A stretch of 64,000 bases of DNA, from contig VXAY01004336.1 of NCBI GenBank assembly GCA_013399855.1, positions 1,112,076 through 1,176,075 on the forward strand, in the 5' to 3' direction. The position numbers were made by a program, and so were the translations under genes. This document shows positions 39,469-51,554 of this stretch, one piece after another. Positions within the stretch are counted from its first letter, which is position 1. Every line of letters starts with the position of its first letter. The notes under the pieces are model-generated. The model was not told the DNA's origin and ran no database searches. It saw only the letters and a list, made by a program, of their open reading frames with translations. This stretch comes from Oxyruncus cristatus (Eukaryota; Chordata; Aves; Passeriformes; Cotingidae).

Positions 39469-39609
39469 CACAGAGTCACGGAATATTTGAAGTTGGAAGG
39501 GACCCACAACGATATTCGAGTCCAACTCTTAAATGAATGGCCCATACAGAGATCGAACCCACAACCCTGGCATTATTAACACCATGCTCTAATCAACTGA
39601 GCTGATCTC
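39469..39609 (-). mobile_element. tRNA-Ile-derived SINE (TguSINE1-like)
   Basis: Read on the minus strand, 39,609-39,538 resembles tRNA-Ile(AAT). It has AGCTCAGTTGATTAGAGCAT (D arm and A box), an anticodon-region segment GGTGTTAATAATGCC, and GGGTTCGATC (B box). It is followed at 39,537-39,469 by a CR1-like tail (GAGTTGGACT, then GGGTCCCTTCCAACTTCAAA and ATTCCGTGACTCTGTG). A tRNA-Ile head fused to a CR1 tail is the structure of TguSINE1, a zebra finch SINE presumed to be mobilised by CR1 machinery. Both pol III boxes are well preserved. The length (about 140 bp) is appropriate. The tRNA part is not a functional tRNA gene. Confidence 0.9.
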
Positions 39610-41945
39610 AGTCATGCCCTTCTTCTCTTACTCAATTTCCATTATTTTTTTTTTTTTTTTTAAGCCTGTGAAATGGCTGGGTAATTTTATAGTCACTTTT
39701 TCAATCAGATAATGGGTGGCCTATTCAAATTTATTCTGTTGCCCAGAGATCTACCTTTACTTTCCATGGAAAAATGACAATTTGCACACATGGGACTATC
39801 CGGGCCATCACTGCTTCAAGTGGAGACATCAGTGGAAGGCTTTAGAACAGTAAATTGAATCAGTGATTGCTAAGGATATTGTCTTTTTTTCTGAGTAATG
39901 TAATAGAAAAAGAACTGATCTGGAAGCTTTTTTTTATTTTTTGTCTTCACTCTTGGGAAGTAGTTGTTTTGGTGTATTTACATGGCAATGATCTGTTTAG
40001 TATATTCTTCACATTTTATTCTGGTTTTGTGGTTCTTTGGCAAGTGATTGAGCCCTTTTTTACATGCAGCACAAGCTTCAGTTTCCACCTACCACATCAG
40101 CTGAGTTTACAGAAATAAAGGCTAGAGAATTTGGTAGGATACTCCGAGGCTGTAAAAACAATTACATCAACCTGGAAGTTAAGCACTAAATTAAGGAATG
40201 CAAGATGCTTTCACAGACTGGAGAGAATTAAAAACCAAAAAGAAAGAAATGGTTAGAGAGCATATTGCAATTAGAATGTTCTAAGACTTATGTCAGTATT
40301 AAAATTCACTATGGGTGGACTCAAATTTAGAATCCATCTCAGTTAGGGCAAGATGATTCACAATAGTCTTATAAAATGGAGTATACTCTCTAAAACTGGA
40401 CAGATTCCATACATTGTTGCAAACCCAGAAATCTGAGTAATAAAAGATGCATAATGTTTAATTGGAGTTGGCAGTTAAACAAAACATAGCAATGCTGTCA
40501 AATTTAAATTGATGTCATTTTAAATAATTGCATGGTAAAAGATTTCCCACTGTTTATCTGCAGATATTCTACAAAAATAAATAAAAATAATGACTCCCAT
40601 GACCATGGGGCATAGATTGCTATTTTTTCCTTCTATTTACAGCACAGACCATAGGAGGGAAATTATGCAAGGAAAGCAGCTCATCAGTTTTCAAGCCAGG
40701 GATTTCAATCGCAAATGCAGTGTGACAGCAAACATTTTCCTCTGTCAAAAAGTAACAAAGTAATTCAAAAGAAAGAAAATGTGGCCTGCAAACAAATTGG
40801 TGATTCAGAAAAAAGAAGAAAGAAGATGGAGTCAGTGACCAGGAAGCCTGAGGTGCTGCTCTGTGTGATGAATGTGTACAAAATAGGAGGGCTTGGTCAC
40901 TGCCATGCTTTTGGTTTTAGTTTCTTGACCAAACAGATGCTCAGGGACTAGGACAGCTGCACTACTCTCTAATGGTCTGCATCCATCCAGTTCACATCCC
41001 TTCTGAGGTGCTAGGGCATAGATGTACCTGCATGCTTGGCAGTGCCAGCTTTAATTTTTATTAACCTGATACAGGCTTCAAAGTATCAGGGTGCCCGAAG
41101 GGAAGGGCACCTTCTGATCTATACTGATATGCTCGGATTGTCCTGGCAGTAGGACTGTCTGGCAATATACTCTGAAATTCAATCTTGTACCTCAATTTAT
41201 TCCTTAGGGCTTCTTAAAATATTTCAATGAAGTTCTAGTATCTCCTCAGTAAAGTTTGTGGTCTCTTCAGTTGCTTTCTTATTTCTTAATAATACATGGC
41301 TCACTATGGGTATAAGTAACCCACCTGAGAGCCTGAAATATCTATTTCTATTCAGATGATTTATTAATTTCACTGTTTCTTTTTGTTAGCGTCCTGAATA
41401 CATCTGAAATGCTATACAGAGGCAGAAAAAACTTACTCTTGAGCCAATTATGATGCAATTAATTTTTAATTGGTTGAGGAAACTCATGTTCCAGACAGAC
41501 ACAGGAAAAAAGGAAAACCTCTTCCCCATTATTTTTTTATTTCTAGCAAGCAATGGCATTATAAGTATCTTCAGTGAAGAGGTATTAATATACTAAGTTC
41601 TCTGTCATGACATACAGCCAGGATGTGCCTCCAAAACATAGTTCTCATCAAGGAGGTTGAACGTATCAGAGAGTAACTAGATTTCTGTCCAGGTAAATAG
41701 TGGCATTTCTAGAATTTGATACTTGATGTCTAATTGATTTGTACTTCAAAGCACTTGCGCAGTGCTGTACTGCACTGGCAAAAATGGACATCTGATCAGC
41801 TTCATGGCTTTTTTTTTTTTTTCAATCACAGAACTAAAAGAAGGCTTATCAAGAGCTTCTTCCTCTTGCCAATGGACAAATTACTCAGTTACCAATTTTT
41901 TTGAAAGATCTGGTTATTCTCAAAGGTCAGAGGGGAAAAAGTAGT
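39610..41945. other. No recognisable gene; one imperfect hairpin
   Basis: Open frames are 83 codons or fewer with no motif. A T run of about 20 lies near 39,643-39,661. An imperfect inverted repeat at 41,085-41,118 pairs ATCAG...CTGAT outside GGTGCCC...GGGCACC with an 8-base loop. Confidence 0.5.
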
Positions 41946-42672
41946 TGTGCTGGTTTAAAAGTAAATTGGCGGGAGAAATGAAGCCAACTCAAGAGAGATT
42001 ACAAGTCAGAGTTACAATTTGCTAAAAAAAAAAAAAAATACAGTAAATACAATGATATAGAGAAAAAAAATGGTTTTAACCCACAAAGACAGATGTATGA
42101 CCCCGCACCCTGGGACAAGAACAGAACCCTGTTTGTTAGCCCCTGTGCTGAGCACCACATGGACCCCCCAGACGCAAAGTTAAAGGAAAACCTGTTGGCC
42201 CAGATGCTCATTACAGTTCTGTCAAAGTAACAGTCACAATCCTGTCAAGAGTGTCAGTCACAGTCCTGTTGAAGTTCTGGACCTCCTCTAGATCTGACAA
42301 GTGGTACCAAAAGTACCAAAACCTCAAGATCGTATATGCTCAGATTCAGGTGCGAATGCCCAGTACCTCCCCCAGGGCAGGGAGTTTCACAATGGGTGAT
42401 TTAACCCTGTGACTCACGGGATATTTTTGGAATCTTTGATGGCCCAGGTTGTTGCAGTTGCCTATTATGCCAGTCCATTATAGCCCTTTAGCTGAGATGA
42501 TCCCTCAGGCTGGATGTGAAGGTGCTAATGCCTTCCCCTCTCCAGCCCCCCATGGAGGGGAGTTATCACAGCTGAGTCATTGGTGTGAAGACAAAGAAAT
42601 TTTCTTCATCTGCCCAGCTTGTAGGTGTCAGGTGCACCCTGGGCAGCTGCTGCAAAGGATTCATTATTAACA
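41946..42672. mobile_element. Probable second retroviral solo LTR
   Basis: The element begins TGTGCTGGTTTAAAAGTAAA, an avian LTR-like terminus sharing its first 11 bases with the LTR at 36,094. It continues as about 700 bp of non-coding, moderately GC sequence without CR1 features. It may end at ATTATTAACA (42,672), giving TG...CA ends, but the flanking pentamers (GTAGT and GTCAA) do not match, so the right boundary is uncertain. A 15-A run lies near 42,025. I could not place a TATA box or polyadenylation signal confidently, so orientation is open. An internal motif around CAGTCACAATCCTGTCAA repeats imperfectly at 42,230-42,275. Confidence 0.55.
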
Positions 42673-45614
42673 GTCAATCAGAAATGACACAGAGGGTGTA
42701 GAACGCACAGTTTTAGTTATACTCACACAGTGATAAACTGTTCCTGGCCCCTGTAACTAGGACAGTCATTAAGGAAGAGGCCACAGCTTTTTCCCCTTAA
42801 CTATTGAGACAGGGATGTGACCGAATGAGTAAGCTCTCCGCCTTGCTCTGTTGCCTTGCCTACCTGGTACAGGACAGCATTCAACAGACTTTGTTTTGTA
42901 AAATCAGTCTAATATTCCAGCTGGTCTTTTAACAAGCTACAGAGGAAGAAGGTAAACATCAAGTTTTCCCATGTCTGTGACAAAATTAGAAGTGTTCTGT
43001 AAGGGTTTACAAATACTGTGGGGTAGTTCTCACCGTGCTCACTGCATGACTGTATTGGCTTTTTTTACCTGGAAACATGAAGATTAAAAAAAAAAAAAGG
43101 CAGGGAAAAAAAGAAGAGAAAAAACAAAACCAAAAAAACCAACAACAAAAAAAACCCCAAACANAAGGGAAGAATGGGCTGAGATAAATGCTGTTAAAAG
43201 ACAACACCAGGACAGGAAAATGCCTGGGTGTTCAAAGATCTATAAATAAATAGATAAATAACTAAAATCTAACAGACTTGAAAAGGAAGTTTTTCTCAAA
43301 ATAAATATTCTTCAGTTTTAAGAAAGCTTCTTTTTAGTTATTGTATACTCATTACCTCTGGCTTCCAAAAGAAGAATGGCCAGGGCAAACATGCTCCCAT
43401 GTGCTGTGTAAACACTACTGATAAACAGCACACTGAAACAGAAGGAGTAGGAGACTTGAGAAATCTCATCTCAGCTTCAAATGTAAGCGCCTAGTCAGAG
43501 AAAGCATAATAAGAAAATACAGAAGGTCCAACTGAACAAAAATGGCTGGTAAAAAACCTGGATTTGTTGTTAAACTAGTTACTGCTGTGCAAAGGAAGGC
43601 TCAATCCCCTGTACTAGTCTATAGAGCGGAAAGGGATGATCTTTTCTTTCATGATTTACATCTTGAAAAACTAGTATAGATAAAGGAATACAAATATTCT
43701 AATGTCACAAAGAAGAAATCTTTCTCACATTTAACTTCTTCATTTTCTTGCCACAAATAATTTACTCAGTTATTTTTTTCTAGTACAGTCTAATATAAGA
43801 ATACATAGCTCTTACAACAAATTGAAAACACCACAAAACTAAGACACAAATAATAACAAATCAATTGCCTTTCTTTCACAAGGGGAACCATCCCACATGG
43901 AACAATTGTCATCACAACCTTTGTATCCCACCCAAGCAACCTCAAGGATGACTCAGTCTGGTTTAACCCTCCCCCTCCTCTCCATTGCCTGCCCAGACAG
44001 AGGAGATTTACAGTGGGCAGTCATAAGAGCCTAAAATAACCTGATATCCCTCTTTTGCTGCCTATCTTCTTGTATTCGATCTTGAAATGAAGTCATAGCG
44101 CTACATTTGTGACATCCCCTTCATTTCCATGGAAACAGATTACCAGTTCACAGGCACGCGTTTATGGCTTCACTGCTACATAAAAAGAAGGAACTGATCT
44201 CTGTGAAAGAGAACTCTTCCTGAAAACATCGGCAATAGACATGGTTTCAGATAGAAATAGACGTATTATCACATTTCTCATTTCCCTCTAAATTCCAATT
44301 GACATGCCTGAGACTGGATGCACGGCTGCACTTACGTCTTTGTAATTAGTGATGCATTATTCATGGTGATCCATACCAGATCTGAAAGATGTTATTTCAA
44401 GACTCCATTCTACCTTATTTCCTCTTACTTCTCCATTTTCAATTTTTCCTCTTTCGTAAGATATTCAAGTCCCAAAGCAAGCATCCTTCCCCACCTTCCA
44501 TCTTAATTTTTCTCTTGTCATCCATCTTAGTGCTCAGAATCCTCTCCAACATTATTCATCCCTCATGTCTTTCAAGGATCCTTTACAGGTATCTGTTTTA
44601 ATTTTGCATCTTATGTTTTTTATCCTAGTTTACTGAAAAGCACTAAGATATTCAGAGGAGGTAGATGCCTGTCATATCAACCAAAAGGAACTGGATTCTG
44701 CCTAGTTCAGTAGTTTGGAGTTTGACCCAAATCTTTCAGTCCCAAAGATTATCACCAGCATTTTTCTTGGATTTCTCTTTCCATCTTTCCATCGCTTGGG
44801 TGGATTGCTGTAAATTAGGGCTGCCCTCAGGCTGTTCTGATTTGCACTCAAGCTGCCACTAGCCCATGGAGCTATTTGGATACATTAATGTTGGCTGCAG
44901 CATAGGCTCACTCCAACTGTTCATCCCCGTCTTTTCATCTAGAAGCCACAGGACACTGAATGAGAATAAATTTGAGGTCATTTGTCTTCATAATTGCTTA
45001 TAAAGGACCTGGGTGGTCCTGTGCAAGTGTGTCAAAAATATCTCCCCTTCCTGAGTGACTCTAAACAAAGTGGCCTGGTGTGAGCTACACCTGTGCTCTC
45101 CTTGTGTGCTTCTCGGCTACAAGAAGTTTTTTTCCATTTTCCTTGCTGCAACTGTTTATGCTGCTGATAAGAAGAGAAGTTCGACAAGGCAGAACTTACT
45201 GTTGTCTAAAATCAGACCCTAAGTGACCTACCCTCAAAGTCAGGCTGTAGACAGGATGAACATTTTTTTCTGAGACCTGACAGAGAATGCAAAAGCAAGG
45301 GACAAGAAGGCATTGATCTCATGAGTCTTTCATCTGAGGAAAGCTGCCCAGTGGGGAGACGGTGTGGGATGACACGGAATCAAACAAGTGTCTGAGCTTC
45401 AGTGGAAGAAAAGGGAAAGGGGATGTTTAGAAATCGGGAGCAGCTGCATAGCCCTCGCTCTGTCCTGGAGCCAAGCACACCTACCCCTGAGTCATCCACC
45501 AGGATGTAAATCCAGGCTGACATTCTGTGATCCTGAGTTCAAGGCAAGAGTGAAGTCTGGCTGTTGCGTTACCTGCCTTCTAGATGACAACCTGCAAACA
45601 ACTCAGTGACACAG
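42673..45614. other. No recognisable gene; A/C-rich tract and one ambiguous base
   Basis: An A-rich tract with CC and CCCC interruptions spans about 43,085-43,163 and ends at a single undetermined base (43,164). Other frames are 73 codons or fewer. No repeat family was recognised. Confidence 0.5.
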
Positions 45615-46070
45615 CGAATGTGTCCAAAGAAAAGCAGTGACGTGGCTGAGGGCTCTGCAGCACAAGTCTTATGAGGATTGGCTGAGGGAGCTGGGGTTGT
45701 TTAGCCTGGAAAAAAGGAGGCTCAGGCAGGACCTTAGTGCTCTCTACAACTGCCTGAAAGGAGCTCATAGTGGGGTGGAGATTGGTTTCTTCTCCCACGT
45801 AACAAGTGACAGGACAAGAAGAAATGGTCTCAAGTTGTGCCAGGGGAGGTTTAGATTGGATATTATTTAAAAATTCTTCACTGAAAGGGTGGTCAAGCAT
45901 TGAACCAGGCTGCCCAGGGAAGTGGTTGAGTCATTATCCCCACAGGTATTTAAAAAGCATGTAGATGTGGTGCTTAGGTACGTGGTTGAGTGGTGACCTT
46001 GGCAGTAATAGTTTAACTGTTCAATGATCTTAAAGATCTTTTCCAGCCTAAATGATTCTATGATTCTATG
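45615..46070 (+). mobile_element. CR1 LINE, 3' end (CR1-F-like)
   Basis: A 5'-truncated CR1 of about 455 bp. The open frame at 45,637-45,870 reads [20 protein letters not shown], then YNCLKG, then [13 protein letters not shown] and GRFRLDI, which is the C-terminal part of CR1 ORF2. The 3' end is CTTTTCCAGCCTAAATG followed by ATTCTATGATTCTATG. The wording of the tail (CCTAAATGATTCTATG) matches the CR1-F group as I remember it. Stops and indels downstream of 45,870 show it is dead. Confidence 0.92.
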
Positions 46071-49000
46071 AGATAGGCCCAAGGGAACAGGGGTGAGAAC
46101 AAAAAAGTGGAAGAGCAAAGAAAGTCACAACCTGTGAATGACTCCTCCCTTTGTTTCTCCCAGGAATATGTATTTTAATGCACTCAGTATCAAAGATATG
46201 AAGATCTGCTGTAAGTCAGAACACATTAAAATATGATCATATATAAATTTTGGAAAACAACTTTAAACAGAAGATAAAAGATATACCAAATTAATATATG
46301 CACAGAAAATATGATAGAAAAATAATTGGTATATTATATGTCAGTTTGGTTGTTTTCTGTTTAAAAGAGTGGCTTCTGGTAATAAAAATTGGTCCCAAGG
46401 AAGGCCATGGGACTACTTGTCTGTGTAATGATTGCAGGTTTGTGCTGTACTTTGGTAGCCCACTATCAGAAACATTTGTTTGTTTTATCAACCAAATAAT
46501 TCATGGATGTAACATGAAGATCTCATTCATTTTTCTTTTCATTTTGAATCACGGAAGCTTCTCATGACACCCTTTCACCTTATTTCCTTTTTTAGAAGTT
46601 TCCATCAGCTGGTTTCACAAAAAAACAAAATTTCACAAAATAATATGTGGGGCCTTGGTTCATTATGCATCCCTAGTGCGAGGCTGCATGCCCATGCCAT
46701 ATCCTATAACTCTGTAGTTTCCCTTCTTGAATCCATTTGCCTGTAAGGTGACATGCAGAATGCAGAGTGGCACCCCTTGGCCCACAGACGTACCATGAGG
46801 AGGCTGTGAGTGTCTCCTTTATGCTGTCTCAGAACGCAGCCACGGGTGTACTTCAACGTACCACAACGCAGCCCAGCCCCAAAAGTCTCTCACACTTCAA
46901 GAATGCTTGAAGTTTTGCATTAAATGGACCCAGAGTTTTCACATTACACTGATCTGCTCAGTGTGGACCCACTGGCCTGGATGGGTTTTGTGTTTTCTAA
47001 AATGGCAGCAAAATCTGGGTGGTTAGGTGAGTATGGCAGAGTTTACACAATACCTAAGAGCACCTAACACGCAGGTTATACCAGTGTTCAGACCACCACT
47101 GAAGGTCTCCTGACACGTATAACTGCTGATGTTATGTAATTTCTGAGAAAAAAAATCCAGAGCTGTTGATGCTGTTAAGCGATCTCTATTACTTTACTGC
47201 CTTTGCCTGGGGCAAGCATTAACAGTGATACTAAATTATATATTGACAGAGACACAAAGATAAAAACTTTAAAATAAATAATTGTCTGGACTAATTTTGT
47301 CTCAACAGCAGTCTACAGTAGCATCAGAAAGTAGTACAGACCTTACAGTGAACTAGCAGTTGGCTTACCAGTGCAAAGGATTTGGGCATTGTTGTGCTCT
47401 TTTCAAAGCCAGGAAAAGTAAAGAGATCAAGACCAATGTTCTCAGTCAGTGTTAACTCAGCTCAAGTACTTGCATTAGAAAATATAAAACTGAGATTAAA
47501 CTCTGCATCTTTACTACAATACCTACAACACTTTTCCAGAAACCTGTTCCTGAGAGCTTCTTGCTACTCAAAACACCTTGACTGTTCATCATTAAATATG
47601 GAAGCTGTCTGCTGTCACTCAAAACACCCTCTAAATGCTCCTCTATGAGCAGGAGGGCTTGATTTGCTCTCTTGTTTGTATCAATCATATATGTCATAGA
47701 AGAGATCTTCCACGACACCCTTAACCCAGATTTTTGTCTGGGTGGATTCTGTTAAACCCCTTGGATAAAAGCACCTACATAAATTACCTGCTTTAGGAAA
47801 GTGTTGAACATCTGTGGTGCCTAATTTACCTTAGGTCTTCCTGAACAATGTCCCTGTGCTTTCTGGTCATTGGTGTCCCAACTGAAGAACTTTAGGAATA
47901 CAGAGATACATGGTAAAGATGTCTGAAATGACACAAAAGAGTAGAAGAGACATGTGATCAGCCACAGCAGTGGATCCCTGGTAGATGGAAGACCTGCTGA
48001 AACAGGGTTCTCTAGATAAACAGCAAAGTCTGCTTTCTGCAACCTACAGCAGTTTTATTTTCCAAATCACATTGTCAATTCAAACTGTGGGAGATAAGTG
48101 CAACTGGCAAAATATGGGGTCATGACTTCTCTCTCTATGGGAAGCATTACATTTAATAAAGTGTTTTTTCATCCACATAAACACCTAGTGTACCAATAAC
48201 AAAGACCCTTATGTTGGTAGGAATTAAACAGCTCTAGCTGCAATTCCTGCCACTCTGTTGCTGTGGAGTTGATCCTAACACGGGAGAAAAGATTCCGCCT
48301 TTTTGCTTTATCCCCTGGACAACCACCCTATATAAACAAACTGCTACCTCATTCCCATTGATGGAAAGTGGTCCTTACCAGTGGTTTCAGAAGGGCTCAA
48401 CTGAGCCTGTGCCAAAAGAACAAATGGTGTCAGCACATTTCTTAAGAATCCAGATGACAACATCACAACAACACATTAGCCTTGATATAGAAACACAAAA
48501 CCTTTATTATAATTGTCCGACAGAAATGTGCACAGAGGCAGATTTTGTTTCTGTGTCATGAGGGGCACAATACAATATGTTCATACCACAGACTGTGTTT
48601 TTTCCCTTCTTGTCTACTGCCCATGGTTTTCGTTCCCTTTTGACTTAAGTATTTGTGTTCCTCCTATTCTGTTCTTTCTCCTCGGAGCTTGTCTCCTCCT
48701 GGACAGTTATCTTCAGCTTCACTAACTCTTCAGTTCTTTCCATCCTCCTCTCCTTTTTTTTTTTAATTCTGATAAATCTGTTTGCTGGGTCAACAACATA
48801 TTTATCTTTCCTTTTGTATTCATAGTGACACTTACCTTTGTCCTCTTTCCTTTTTTGCCATCTTTGATTTGTCTCAAAACTACTGCTCTCCTTTTCATAA
48901 AGTATCCCAACACCTTCAGAAGAAAAATTAATACAACATGATCTTTCTTGTCTTACTTCCATTCCCACTCACAACTTCTTCCTCCCTCCCATCCCAAGTT

Positions 49001-51369
49001 CTCTCCTGCTTTTTTCTCTTTGTACTTACACTGTCACAGGAGTTCTGTTTCATGCCAATCACGGTCTCCTTTGTATGCTCTTTTTTTTTTTTTTTTTATC
49101 ATGATATTTTCACTTTCCTAATTGCTTTTTCCCCTCCTACTGCAAGATTTATTGCCTTTTCTGTATTGAAAGTACTCTTGACTTTCTCTTGCTCCTCCAG
49201 TTACTGTTCCATCTTCTTTCTTCCTTTTATCTCTAAGCTCACTGAATAATCTCAGGTAAGACATTTCAGTTCCATCCTTGACTCTCCAAGCTGGCTTCTT
49301 CTCCTTGCATCCATCTGCAGCCACACTTAATGAGGTCTTCAGAAATGTCTTCTAATAAAAATTTTGAGGAAAATACTCCATCCTTAAATATGCCAGTCCC
49401 TTTTGTCAGAGGCAATCCTAGTCTTTTTCTTGAAATTGAATTTCCTCTCACCAGTTACGACTGGTGTTCCCTGGTCTTCTTACTCTCTTCAGCATATCTG
49501 TCAGAAGCATGTCCTTGCCTTCCCTTATCTCTCAGTGGGGATCCCAAATATGTCTGTCCTTGCTTCCATTCTCACTCATGGTTATATCTTACCTCTGTTT
49601 AATCTCCTCAACAGAGCAAAAATTTAACTATCCTCTCAATACAGATGATCTACAAATCTCTTTCCCTGCCCAAGACTTCCCCTTTAAAACCTTAGCTAAG
49701 TATCATTATAGCACCAAATTCTCATTAGCTGCAATACTGTTAATCTTGTTTGTGAGTTCTGCTCTGCATCAAACATTAACTGTCGGTTCCCTGAAATCTC
49801 ATCATGAGGTATCACGTCCCCGTTTTTCTCTCAGTCGGTGTGATGTCTGCGAGTTCCCACTTCCAGCTGGTTCCTGGTATCACTTTACAGCATTCATTTA
49901 TTATTGGTTACACATATTGCAATTTAATTTTGCTGGGGATTAAAAATCTAGAGCATTTTCAGAACTAGATTTAAACTTGCAGATATTTATAAGTTTACTT
50001 CCCAGCTGAGCTGCAAGCTATGTGGCATTTCAAAATAAATATGGTTTATTTATTGTAAGATATATGTTAAAAATATACATTCTCTGTCATTTGAGATACT
50101 GCCTCTTATCCCACTATCCAACACAATCACTTATCATCATATCTCAGTGAGTTCAGAGAAACTTTCTTAAGCAAATGCCTTTCATCATCCAGGTGGATTA
50201 GATAACCATTTTCCCAGTGCAGAGCTCTTCTTGTGCAAACCCTTATCTTGCTGTCATCTCTGTCCCCCTCTTCTACAGAGGTCCTAAGCATCCTCTCAAA
50301 CTACTGCCGTCATACATGTTTTTGCTGCTAATCAGCACTGAGCACTTGCCTTTTCATCATCTCCTTGTTCAATTTTGAAACAAATATTTCTATGCTGTCT
50401 GCTAGGCAGCCCCTTACACTCAATGAACAATCCATAGGTATGTGCAAAAGATATTAATTTTCCTCTAAAAGCTATCTTAAAAGGTCCCTTTCCTGGGTAG
50501 TCTTGGATAAAAATGCTGTAAAGCAGAGCTTCTGTGTGTCCAGTAGCATGGACCAATATGCATTGTTTCTAAATTTGTTGACCTATTAATTGTGTCATGA
50601 CCTATACTTGACTGCAAATTTTTTGGATTGAGGATCATCTGTTCTGTCCTGGTACAGAATGTTACAAAACAATATGAACAGCTACCACTTACCATGTGTA
50701 GGAACATCATTCTTACCATGTTTTCCTGAACGAAATTGTCAACTTCTGCTAATATTATGTACATCTTATGTAGGGCAAATGAAGAGCAGTCTCACAGCAA
50801 GTTTATTTGTAAAAGGAAAAAATGTTTAAGTGATTTTCATGCTGTTGTCAGCAGGTTCCCCAAGATAGCAGTCCTTGATGTGCAAACACTGTTGGCTAGA
50901 GGCTGAGGGTGCATTTCCAGCCTCTGCCTCAGAGGTGAGGAAGGCAGGTCTCTACTTACTTATGGTGCAAGCAGAGGTGATAATTTAATCCCCAAATCCA
51001 GTGACTTTCACTTGTAAAATAATAAATGGATATCTAGAGAGAGAAATACTGTTTGCAGAAATGAAATATCTGGATATTAGCAGCAACATGTGTGTTTTCC
51101 ACAAGGGCAGCCAAGTGGAACAGTCACCCAGAAATCTTTAGCCTCAGTGCTTTTCGTTGCACTCAGTTGATGGTCTCCTGACATTCAAATAATTTGGAGG
51201 ACAAATGGCACTTTTTCAAGTAAGTGCATCACAATGATCTGGCACTATAGCCAGCAGATTCCACCAAGCATAAGCCACAGAATAGGAAAGATGGACCTGG
51301 AGCTATATAATATTTTCAGATAACAAGAGACATGATTTGTCTGAATCATTTCAAAGAATATAAAATAGT
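46071..51369. other. No recognisable gene; CT-rich interval
   Basis: From about 48,590 to 49,700 the plus strand is strongly pyrimidine-rich, with a T run near 49,080-49,099. This keeps several frames open (103 and 159 codons on the plus strand, 107 on the minus), but composition explains them. No CR1, SINE or LTR was recognised. Confidence 0.45.
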
Positions 51370-51554
51370 GGGGGGGGGTTTGTTTTGTTTTGTTTTGTTG
51401 TTTGTTTTTTTTGTGTGTGTGTGTGTGTGGTGGGGTTTTTTTTTGTTTGTTTGTTTTTTGTTTTGGGGTTTTTTGTGTGTGGTTTTTTTTGGTTGGTTGG
51501 TTTTGTTTTTTGTTTGTTTGTTTGTCTGGGTTTTTTTTGTTTTTTTTTTTGTTT
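51370..51554 (+). repeat. GT-rich low-complexity tract
   Basis: The tract starts with nine G residues and continues for 185 bases of G and T with almost no other base. It includes a (GT)n run near 51,411-51,430 and TTTG/GGTT words. Open frames rich in F, C, V and W here are artefacts of composition. Confidence 0.92.

Noticed and set aside
39538..39609. tRNA-Ile gene on the minus strand
   Set aside because: It is directly joined to a CR1-like tail and lacks a proper acceptor stem and terminator; it is a SINE head.
49464..49943. 159-codon open frame
   Set aside because: It lies in CT-rich sequence that rarely yields stops in this frame. No motif was recognised.
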